A stretch of DNA of 64,000 bases from JAFGBM01 sp964610155 (lineage in GTDB: Bacteria; Actinomycetota; Actinomycetes; Actinomycetales; Demequinaceae). Positions within the stretch are counted from its first letter, which is position 1; every line of letters starts with the position of its first letter. Shown here one piece after another: positions 57,993 to 64,000 of the stretch. The notes beneath the pieces were generated by a model, which saw only the letters and a list, made by a program, of their open reading frames with translations, was not told the origin of the DNA and ran no database searches. The stretch spans positions 124,001 to 188,000 of the forward strand of contig CAZSUY010000001.1 in assembly GCA_964610155.1 (NCBI GenBank), read 5' to 3'. A program made the position numbers and the translations under genes.

Positions 57993-58631
57993 GTGACTTC
58001 CACCAAGAGAGTTTCTGCTGCGCTCGTCAGCGCTGCCTTGCTGCTATCCGCCTGCACAGCCACCAGCGGCGAGCCCCAAGGCGACTTCTCGTACAACCAC
58101 TTCCGCGGCGTCGTCACCGGAAGCGATTTGGAGGCCCTACACCTCGCCTTCGGCGAAACTCTAACCGGTGGTGGCTCCTGCGGTAGCCATTCCTGGATGA
58201 TCGAGGGGGGAGAAGGAGGCACCTACTTCGTTGTGGCCCATACTCAGCACCTGTACACAAACGGCAGCATCGACACGTCCTCGGGTGAGATCGATGGCTT
58301 CTCCTTGCAGGCGGTTCTCACCGAGGAAATGCAGGTCGCGATAGCGTACGAAGATCCCGACTTCATCCTCGACCAGGCCTACTGGGCCGGTACACCCACG
58401 AACGAAGCGGGCATCCGCCTGGGAAGCACCGAACAGGATGTGCGCGCCGCCTACCCGAACGCGACCGACGTCACCACCGAGCACGGTGACAATTTGTACA
58501 ACGACGAGGTGTACCTGTTGGTCACGGACGGCCACGGCGGGTTCCAGGAGTTCCACATCGAAGGCGACATGGTTTTCCAGATTGACGTAGGACTTTTATC
58601 AGCGAGGGACGCAGAACCGGAGTCCTGCTAG
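57993..58631 (+). CDS. Secreted lipoprotein of unknown function
   Basis: The product is 212 aa from GTG 57993. The signal ends in LSAC (cysteine near 21). A short linker leads to a beta-rich domain, which includes RLGSTEQDVRAAYPNATDV near 142, shared with the 56310 lipoprotein. Cysteines near 62 and at the end could form a disulfide. I do not recognise the family. It lies 84 bases from the GH114 gene on the same strand. Confidence 0.7.
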   Translation: MTSTKRVSAALVSAALLLSACTATSGEPQGDFSYNHFRGVVTGSDLEALHLAFGETLTGGGSCGSHSWMIEGGEGGTYFVVAHTQHLYTNGSIDTSSGEIDGFSLQAVLTEEMQVAIAYEDPDFILDQAYWAGTPTNEAGIRLGSTEQDVRAAYPNATDVTTEHGDNLYNDEVYLLVTDGHGGFQEFHIEGDMVFQIDVGLLSARDAEPESC

Positions 58632-58655
58632 CTCGCCTCGCCTCCCAGTGCGGGG

Positions 58656-58892
58656 CTAGTCCTCTTCCAGTTTGCCCTCCCCGGCCTCGAAACACTCCCG
58701 AACTGCAAAGACCGCAATGACGAAACCAGAGGCGGGGTCAGCGAAACTCGACATCGGCTCGTTGTCGAGCGTGATCTGGTTTCCCAACCACGTACCGTTG
58801 TCGTTGATCTCGTAGAGCGGGCTCTGTCTCATGCAACCGGCAAGGATAAGCGCTGTGTCCCCCGCCAAGATGACGATGCGTGCTTTACCCAT
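58656..58892 (-). CDS. Small lipoprotein of unknown function
   Basis: The product is 78 aa from ATG 58892 behind AAGGAGG at five bases. The signal peptide MGKARIVILAGDTALILAGC ends in a lipobox. The mature part of about 59 residues has no family that I know. An upstream in-frame ATG at 58964 was rejected because it overlaps no good site and adds a charged stretch before the signal. It is convergent with the preceding lipoprotein. Confidence 0.6.
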   Translation of the reverse strand: MGKARIVILAGDTALILAGCMRQSPLYEINDNGTWLGNQITLDNEPMSSFADPASGFVIAVFAVRECFEAGEGKLEED

Positions 58893-58994
58893 GGGAGCCT
58901 CCTTCGGTGGGGGCGTTCCCGCGGTACCGTCTCGGGCGGCGTTGCGAGCGATCTCGTGAAGCACGATCGATCCCGCCGCCTAGAATTGGGGGGC

Positions 58995-59067
58995 GGGCCT
59001 CTAGCTCAGTTGGCAGAGCAACGGACTTTTAATCCGTGGGTCGTGGGTTCGAGCCCCACGGGGCCCA
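58995..59067 (+). tRNA. tRNA-Lys (anticodon UUU)
   Basis: A full cloverleaf of 73 nt: acceptor GGGCCUC/GGGGCCC, D arm AGCUCAGUUGGCAGAGC, anticodon stem ACGGA/UCCGU with loop CUUUUAA, and T arm GUGGGUUCGAGCCCCAC. The discriminator is A. CCA is not fully encoded. A partial copy of its 3' half lies at 61321-61356. Confidence 0.96.
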
Positions 59068-59374
59068 CCGTGGTTGCCAGGGAAAACGTACCTGGCACCA
59101 AACCGAGAGTGCCGATAACCCCTCCAGAACCCCTCCGACCGCCTCCGCGCGCGTCGCGTTCGAGCGGAACGCGCTGCGGTACCAGGTCGTCGCGAGCTCG
59201 GCGCACCGGTTCGGCACGCGGCAAGAATGCGCGATCCCGGCGCGCCCGGCCGTGATGGGGTGCGTGTGGCAGTGGGCGCACACGTGTGCCGAGCCCCCGA
59301 TACGCACGTGAAGCGTGAGATTACTGGTGGTGGCCAGTTGTCATGGCTGGTGGCGGGCTCGGGGCTTGCGCTGG
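59068..59374. other. Region without a supported gene, next to tRNA-Lys
   Basis: TGCCAGG/CCTGGCA (59075-59097) forms a hairpin directly after the tRNA. Short frames in both strands run through it, and none has a start signal or recognisable sequence. Together with the partial tRNA copy downstream, it may be the scar of an old insertion. Confidence 0.4.
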
Positions 59375-60340
59375 CTACTTTCGGGCCGCTGGGGCTTTTA
59401 CCGACGCGGCCCCACGGCGAGCGGTGCGGGACTTCCCGGGAGCGATGTGGGACTTCCGGGCACGGGCCTTGACGACCACGGGGAGGGCGATCAGGGCTAG
59501 CAGTGCGATCCAGGGCAACAGCACCCCGACAACGACCAGCGTGCCCGAGAGGAAGGCCACGAGAGTGTTCCAGCCGGACACCAGACCTTCCCAGAACGTC
59601 TCGGGCCCGTCGTCGTCGACGATCACGACCGGCTCGGTGGTCAGCGACAGGTTGATCGTGGACATCGAAACCTGATCAGTGAGTCCACGCTGTCGCGCCT
59701 CAAGGCTCTCGAGTTCCGCTTGTCGGCGGTCCAACTCGTTTTCGAGCGTGATGATGTCGGAGATGTCCTTGGCCTCCGACAGCAGGGCCTCGATGCGCGC
59801 GGTGGAGGCGCGTAGCGTCGAGATCTTTGCCTCCAGGTCAGTCACCTCAGTCGTGACGTCGTAAGAGTCGGTGCTGAACTGGTCCACCGTGCCCAACTCA
59901 CGCAGGTCGTCGACCACCGCGTCGAGGTTGTCCGAGGGGATCCTCAGCGTGAGCGAGGCCGAGCCGCCGTAGTGCTCATCGGGCGCCGTCTCGCTACGCG
60001 CGTCGATACGTCCGCCCGCGTTCTGAACGATGCCCACGACCTGGTCGGCGGCCGCGATCGGGTCCTCGACCGTCATGTACATGGCGCCCGTGATGATCAC
60101 GGAGCGGTCGGAGGTCGACGACCGGGCGACATCGGCGGCCTCCGCATCGGCGTAGGCTGCGTCCCCCTCGGCGTAAGCTGCGTCGAGCCCGGGCCCGGGC
60201 TCTGCGTACCCGGCGTCGGAGTCGGACGCAGACGCGGAGCAACCAGCCAGCACCGCGGCGGCGGCGACGAGTGAGGCGATGAGGCCGCGGCGGCGGGCGC
60301 GCGGCAGTGCCCTGTGGATACGTGTGCTCATGATGCTCAT
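59375..60340 (-). CDS. DUF4349 domain lipoprotein
   Basis: The product is 321 aa. The lipobox is LAGC (cysteine near 34). The domain reads RSVIITGAMYMTVEDPIAAA near 82, GGRIDARSETAPDEHYGGSA near 113, and LTLRIPSDNLDAVVDDLREL near 134. A coiled coil (170-225) contains TARIEALLSEAKDISDIITL. One membrane helix near 265-292 and a basic tail end the protein. DUF4349 proteins are cell-surface proteins of unknown role. The start at 60340 or 60331 is equally possible, since neither has a strong ribosome-binding site. It lies in a segment bounded by tRNA-Lys and its partial copy. Confidence 0.85.
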   Translation of the reverse strand: MSIMSTRIHRALPRARRRGLIASLVAAAAVLAGCSASASDSDAGYAEPGPGLDAAYAEGDAAYADAEAADVARSSTSDRSVIITGAMYMTVEDPIAAADQVVGIVQNAGGRIDARSETAPDEHYGGSASLTLRIPSDNLDAVVDDLRELGTVDQFSTDSYDVTTEVTDLEAKISTLRASTARIEALLSEAKDISDIITLENELDRRQAELESLEARQRGLTDQVSMSTINLSLTTEPVVIVDDDGPETFWEGLVSGWNTLVAFLSGTLVVVGVLLPWIALLALIALPVVVKARARKSHIAPGKSRTARRGAASVKAPAARK

Positions 60341-60493
60341 AGTAGTGAGACGCTTGGCGGAGCACCATCGTTGGGTGCACTTTCCCGAAGTCGGGTGCGC
60401 GCGCCCCGACTGCTGACGGCGCGGACGGACTCGAGTGGACATCGAGGCCAGCACGACAGGCGGGAGGACCTGCCCCCTGCGTAGGCTGGTGCC

Positions 60494-61321
60494 ATGACGA
60501 TTCCCACCTGGACCCTGAACGATGGCGTCAGCATTCCCGCCATTGGATTCGGCACCTACTCCCTTCGCGGTGACGCTGGCTCCGATGCCATGCGTTCCGC
60601 CCTCGATTGCGGATACCGCCTCATCGACTGCGCGGTGAACTCCCGAAACGAGACGGAAGTCGGACGCTCCGTGCGCGAATTCCTCAAGGCATCGGAGACG
60701 CCCCGCGACGAAGTCTTCGTCCAGGCCAAGATCCCCGGTCATCTTCACGACAACGATAAAGCGATCCAGGCCTGCCAGGACTCGCTCGAACTGCTTGGCC
60801 TCGACCGCATCGACGTGATCCTCCTCCATTCACCGAACTACATGACCGGGAAGTACCGCGAGGCGTGGCGCGCCCTGGTGGAACTTCAGCGGAGTGGAGC
60901 GGCGCGTAGCATCGGCGTGAGTAACTTCACTACCCAGAGCCTTGCGGAAATCGTCCACGACACCGGCGTTACACCCGCCGTCCATCAGATGGAACTGCAT
61001 CCATGGCTCGCGCAAGAGAGCCTGCGCGCCGAACACAAGCGACTCGGCAACGTGACCCAGTCGTGGAGCCCGCGCGGAAGCGGGGCCCCGCAGAATGACA
61101 ATAGACCCGTAGCCGACACGGCCACGGCCCATGGCGTCACGGCCGACCAGGTGGTCCTGCGCTGGCAAATTCAGCTGGGCAACATTCCGCTCCCGGTGCC
61201 TGTTACTCCGTCGGAGCGATGTGAGCACCTCGACATCTTCGGCTTCGAACTCTCCGAGTCGGAGATGACGGCGATCTCCTCGCTCTCTTACCCGGACGCG
61301 CGCGCACCCTTCGCCTCATAA
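60494..61321 (+). CDS. Aldo/keto reductase with atypical active site
   Basis: The product is 275 aa with the AKR barrel: GVSIPAIGFGTYSLRGD at the start, LIDCAVNSRNETEVG near 41, VFVQAKIPG near 75, VILLHSPNYMTG near 105, and GVSNFTTQSL near 138. NADPH-binding residues lie in the C-terminal part (PVPVTPSERCEHLDIF). The usual catalytic Tyr in the DTAxxYxNE motif is replaced by Ser here, while Asp, Lys and His appear kept. It may be weakly active or altered. The stop codon abuts the partial tRNA-Lys copy. Confidence 0.82.
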   Translation: MTIPTWTLNDGVSIPAIGFGTYSLRGDAGSDAMRSALDCGYRLIDCAVNSRNETEVGRSVREFLKASETPRDEVFVQAKIPGHLHDNDKAIQACQDSLELLGLDRIDVILLHSPNYMTGKYREAWRALVELQRSGAARSIGVSNFTTQSLAEIVHDTGVTPAVHQMELHPWLAQESLRAEHKRLGNVTQSWSPRGSGAPQNDNRPVADTATAHGVTADQVVLRWQIQLGNIPLPVPVTPSERCEHLDIFGFELSESEMTAISSLSYPDARAPFAS

Positions 61322-61356
61322 ATCTGCTGGTCGTGGGTTCGAGCTCCACGGGGCCC
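61321..61356 (+). repeat. Partial copy of tRNA-Lys 3' half
   Basis: 36 bases align with tRNA-Lys 59031-59066 with four mismatches (GGTCGTGGGTTCGAGC is unchanged). The copy covers the end of the anticodon arm, variable loop, T arm and acceptor strand. The unit between is about 2.3 kb. Direct repeats of this kind are the footprint of integration in a tRNA 3' end, though no integrase is present in between. Confidence 0.6.
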
Positions 61357-61378
61357 CTGTGCCTACGAGCAATAATTC

Positions 61379-61768
61379 CTAGTTCGCCTTGATACTTCCC
61401 GTGGATTTGCCTTCAAGGTTGTGCGAGGACACGACCATGTCGGGGCCGTCGCCGTCGGAAGTAAACGTTAACAGCATTGAATTCACCTTCGTGGAGTCGT
61501 AAACCTCGCCCGTGTAGTTCTCCCACTCTTCGAATAATATCGCGTCGGAGAGCATGATATCCTCCAGCCGCACAAAGAGGTACACCTCGAAATCGTGCGG
61601 TTCCGAACATGCCACGACATCAACCGATGTCGCCTCGGCGTCGTGATTGAAGCAATCGCCGATCTTAAGGTCGCCGATTTTGGTCGGACCGCCTCCTCCC
61701 CCGGACGAACATGCCGAAAGAGCCAACCCAAACCCCAAACACAAAGCCACCACCCGATATATTCTCAT
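61379..61768 (-). CDS. Septum-formation-like (GDCF) lipoprotein
   Basis: The product is 129 aa from ATG 61768, eight bases after GGAG. The lipobox is LSAC (cysteine near 20). The mature domain contains KIGDLKIGDCFNHD near 30 and VVACSEPHDFEVYLFV near 51, the pattern of the DUF4190-associated septum-formation domain of actinobacteria. Two cysteines probably form a disulfide. Function is not established. Confidence 0.7.
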   Translation of the reverse strand: MRIYRVVALCLGFGLALSACSSGGGGGPTKIGDLKIGDCFNHDAEATSVDVVACSEPHDFEVYLFVRLEDIMLSDAILFEEWENYTGEVYDSTKVNSMLLTFTSDGDGPDMVVSSHNLEGKSTGSIKAN

Positions 61769-61896
61769 CCCCGCCACTCCTCCATTCCTCCACGGAATCC
61801 TTGTGATGCGATAATACCAAGTAGCCCATTCATCGAGGGATGGTTATCAGGTCAGAAAAAGGTCGGATACTCACCGTCTGGGTCTAGCCTCGAAGC

Positions 61897-62271
61897 ATGC
61901 CAACCTTCACCACTACGGCGGTCTTCGTTGAGGACCTCGCCCGCTCAGCCGCCTTCTACCGTGACGTGCTCCTCCAGCAGGAGGTGCGATCCGATCAGAA
62001 CCATGTTCTCTTCGAGAACGGGCTTGAACTCCACCGAGGTGACGTCCTGCTGGGCTATGCCTACGGCACCGATCGGGGGCCCGACGGCCAGTGGGGGAAG
62101 GACAACTTCGCCCTCACCTTCCGCACCGACGACATCGACGGCGACTTCGAACGCGTATCGGCCGTCACGACGCCGCTTCACCCCGTCCGCATGGAGCCGT
62201 GGGGAGAGCACTTCTTCCGTTTCAAGGATCCCGACGGCCATATCGTCGAGATCGGCGACCGGGCCTCGTAG
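61897..62271 (+). CDS. VOC family (glyoxalase-like) protein
   Basis: The product is 124 aa with two beta-alpha-beta-beta-beta units. The first reads TTAVFVEDLARSAAFYRDVLL. The second includes LTFRTDDIDGDFERVSAV and ends in EHFFRFKDPDGHIVEIGD, whose metal-binding Glu is present. A first-half metal ligand is less clear. The family includes glyoxalases, dioxygenases and resistance proteins such as fosfomycin- or bleomycin-binding ones. Substrate unknown. Confidence 0.85.
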   Translation: MPTFTTTAVFVEDLARSAAFYRDVLLQQEVRSDQNHVLFENGLELHRGDVLLGYAYGTDRGPDGQWGKDNFALTFRTDDIDGDFERVSAVTTPLHPVRMEPWGEHFFRFKDPDGHIVEIGDRAS

Positions 62272-62386
62272 GACCCAGAATTCCCTCCGAAACCCGCAAC
62301 CACGCGATTCGATTGAAGTTGATTCTGCAACAATTCCGGTTTTCGAGCCCGCCGGTCGCGCGGAAGGGATGGAGTAGCCCCGGCGT

Positions 62387-62998
62387 CTACGCTGTCACAT
62401 CCACCTCGAGGGCGGCGACGGCGACGGCGATCATGAGGTCCCGCGTGCGTTGATCCATCGAACTCTCCCCGTTCGACTCGTGGACCCACGCGTCGAACAT
62501 CCCCTGGATGGAGTTGAGGGCACCGGCGACGCAGATGACAGCCGCCTCTCGTTCAATCCGACCCTCGCGAACGAGGCCCTCGACCAGTTGTGCGGCGATC
62601 CGCTCGACAAGCGTCGAGACCGACACCGTCTCGAGGATGTCGGCCGCGGCACGCGGGTCGATGGCGACAGATGCCACGACCGGGCCAGCGGCGTCGAACG
62701 TGACGATGAGAGAGGCAAGGTAGTCGCGGCGTCCCTGCGCGGTCGAGCAGTCGATGTCTCCGACCAGGATGCCCTCGACGGCCGAGAAGATGGGTTCGAC
62801 GAGCGCGTGCAGGATTTCAGCCTTCGATTCGAAGTGGTAGTACAGGGCGGCCTTGGTCACCCCTAGTTCGTCGGCGATCTCCTGCATGCTCGTCACGGAA
62901 TAGCCGCGCTCGCGGAAGTGACGTGAGGCGACCTCAAGTATCCGGGCACGCGTATCCGTGCGGCGACCGTCGATCTCGGTCGATTTGGCGTCCATCAC
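62387..62998 (-). CDS. TetR family transcriptional regulator
   Basis: The product is 203 aa. The N-terminal helix-turn-helix reads RILEVASRHFRERGYSVTSM, then QEIADELGVTKAALYYHFES near 41-60. The C-terminal ligand domain is not classified. It is divergent from an MMPL transporter, with a perfect palindrome between them, and so very probably represses it. Such pairs respond to lipids or drugs. Confidence 0.92.
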   Translation of the reverse strand: MMDAKSTEIDGRRTDTRARILEVASRHFRERGYSVTSMQEIADELGVTKAALYYHFESKAEILHALVEPIFSAVEGILVGDIDCSTAQGRRDYLASLIVTFDAAGPVVASVAIDPRAAADILETVSVSTLVERIAAQLVEGLVREGRIEREAAVICVAGALNSIQGMFDAWVHESNGESSMDQRTRDLMIAVAVAALEVDVTA

Positions 62999-63050
62999 GC
63001 CTCCATCCCATCACCGAGTTGTGAGAATGGCCATGACGCCTTGTGTTTGA

Positions 63051-63066
63051 CTTACCGGTCGGTAAG
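63051..63066. promoter_or_regulatory. TetR operator palindrome
   Basis: CTTACCGGTCGGTAAG has perfect seven-base arms (CTTACCG/CGGTAAG) around GT. It lies 10 bases before the MMPL start and 53 bases before the regulator start. TTGACT at 63047-63052, which overlaps its left end, could be a -35 box. Binding would block MMPL transcription. Confidence 0.75.
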
Positions 63067-63075
63067 GTAGTTCCT

Positions 63076-64000
63076 ATGAAGCGTATCGCACAGTTCTCCG
63101 TGGCCCGCCCCCTCCTCATTCTCGGTGCCTGGCTTCTGGCCGTCATCGGGGTTGCGATCGGCTCCGCCGCCGCCGGCGACGCATACTCCGACAACCTCTC
63201 GCTGCCGGGTGCCGACTCGCAGGCCGCCTCCGACCTTCTGGCTGAGCGCTTTCCCGAGATCGGCAGCGCCTCGACGGACCAGATCGTGTGGAAGGTCGAC
63301 GACGGAAGCTGGAATGACTCGGAAGTACGATCGGCGATCGAGGGGGCCGCCGCGACGATCACCTCACTCGACAGTGTCCTGGCGATTACGCTCCCGTTCG
63401 ATGGGGTCGCACCCGGCCAAGTGAGCCCTTCCGGCACCGTGGCCTACGGCACCATCCGCTACACGCAAGAGAGCTTCACGGTCGATACCGCACAACTCAA
63501 TGAGATCGTGAAGGCCGTGGAGTCGGTCGATGTCGACGGCCTGTCGATCGCCGTCGGGGGTCGCGGCATCGGACAGCTCAACCGCCCGGAGATCAGTCCG
63601 TCCGACGGACTCGGGGTCCTGGTGGCGGGCCTGATCCTCTTCCTCGCATTCCGCTCGCTCGTGGCGATGGCCCTACCGGTCCTCTCGGCCCTGACGGCCC
63701 TGGGTGTGAGCCTCGGGACGATGTCCCTGCTGGCACACACGGCCGACATCTCCTCCTACGCCCCCGTGATCGGCGCGCTCCTTGGCATCGGGGTCGGGAT
63801 CGACTACGGGCTCCTGATCCTCAACCGCCATCGCTCCGGCCTCCACAAGGGTCGGACCGTCGACGAATCGATTATCGCGTCTATCACGACCGCAGGGCGG
63901 GCCGTCATCTTCGCCGGTATCGCGGTGGTCGCGGGAGTCGCCGGCATGCTCTTCGCGGGCCTGACCATCCTCACAGGCCTCGCCATAGGCGCGGCCGTAG
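63076..64000 (+). CDS. MMPL/RND-family transporter, N-terminal part (cut by window edge)
   Basis: The frame starts at ATG 63076 and remains open to the right edge, about 308 residues. One membrane helix near 10-31 (SVARPLLILGAWLLAVIGVA) is followed by a periplasmic porter domain, then helices from about 178. GVGIDYGLLILNRHRSG near 235 has the Asp/Tyr pair used in proton relay by MMPL proteins. The family exports lipids or drugs. Its divergent TetR regulator and operator support inducible expression. The C-terminal half lies outside the window. Confidence 0.92.
   Translation, partial: MKRIAQFSVARPLLILGAWLLAVIGVAIGSAAAGDAYSDNLSLPGADSQAASDLLAERFPEIGSASTDQIVWKVDDGSWNDSEVRSAIEGAAATITSLDSVLAITLPFDGVAPGQVSPSGTVAYGTIRYTQESFTVDTAQLNEIVKAVESVDVDGLSIAVGGRGIGQLNRPEISPSDGLGVLVAGLILFLAFRSLVAMALPVLSALTALGVSLGTMSLLAHTADISSYAPVIGALLGIGVGIDYGLLILNRHRSGLHKGRTVDESIIASITTAGRAVIFAGIAVVAGVAGMLFAGLTILTGLAIGAAV

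Noticed and set aside
59029..59307. 92-residue minus-strand frame after tRNA-Lys
   Set aside because: It runs into the tRNA gene (the typical WGSNPRPTD translation of a tRNA) and has no ribosome-binding site.
1..64000. CRISPR arrays, rRNA genes and insertion sequences
   Set aside because: No regularly spaced repeats, no rRNA sequence and no transposase were seen on either strand.

Overview
The window is high-GC chromosomal DNA from an Actinomycetota (actinomycete) bacterium. The evidence is a Tad pilus locus with a DUF4244 pilin next to an HAD-IB phosphatase, a topA/tmk/holB neighbourhood, ppk1 followed by a MutT1-like Nudix-phosphatase fusion, SigE-type ECF sigma factors, and frequent GTG starts with GTGA/ATGA overlaps. 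An ATP-cone-less anaerobic ribonucleotide reductase with its activase, plus an orange-protein-like cluster of ferredoxin-MinD ATPases and a NifX-like protein, point to anaerobic or facultative growth. The species cannot be fixed from the sequence alone.

Layout. 1-8.2 kb: a FAD-linked oxidase cut by the left edge, a Gfo/Idh oxidoreductase, an operon of PadR regulator, DUF5320/NifX-type protein and two MinD/ferredoxin ATPases, a divergent DUF89 protein, a TSUP exporter, a class I aldolase and a lipoprotein. 8.34-27.5 kb: an integrated element of about 19.2 kb. It is bounded by a 47-bp direct repeat that is the 3' half of tRNA-Thr(CGU); the intact tRNA is at the right end. It carries a tyrosine integrase, an excisionase, a divergent GntR regulator, a Rep-like gene and a large cargo. 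The core of the cargo is a four-gene minus-strand operon: a single-chain type ISP restriction-modification enzyme (1609 aa), a 963-aa beta-rich protein with a C-terminal membrane module, an OGG-fold glycosylase-like protein, and a 92-aa protein. A second OGG-like paralogue with a different partner lies at the other end of the element. A VbhA-like antitoxin and several unrecognised, partly membrane-anchored proteins fill the middle.

27.5-38.9 kb: core genes on the minus strand (TAP-like peptidase, holB, tmk, an MFS transporter, a FluC-DUF190-FluC fluoride operon, topA, nrdG, nrdD), with tandem NrdR boxes upstream of nrdD. 39.1-43.6 kb: two ECF sigma factors, each followed by a membrane-anchored partner with a large extracytoplasmic part. 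The second pair shows a tandem duplication with reciprocal loss: a second copy of the sigma promoter and a remnant of a sigma C-terminus sit in front of the partner gene. 43.8-54.9 kb: an esterase lipoprotein, the Tad locus, an HAD-IB protein, an ABC exporter, ppk1 and a mutT1-like gene. 54.9-64 kb: a candidate structured RNA, MsrB, several lipoproteins, a GH114-type protein, tRNA-Lys(UUU) with a partial 3' copy 2.3 kb downstream, a DUF4349 protein, an aldo/keto reductase lacking the usual tyrosine, a VOC protein, and a divergent TetR/MMPL transporter pair with a clear operator.

The best candidate for an undescribed system is the 9.8-18.7 kb operon, in which a type ISP enzyme is translationally coupled to an unknown solenoid-like membrane protein and an OGG-like protein.
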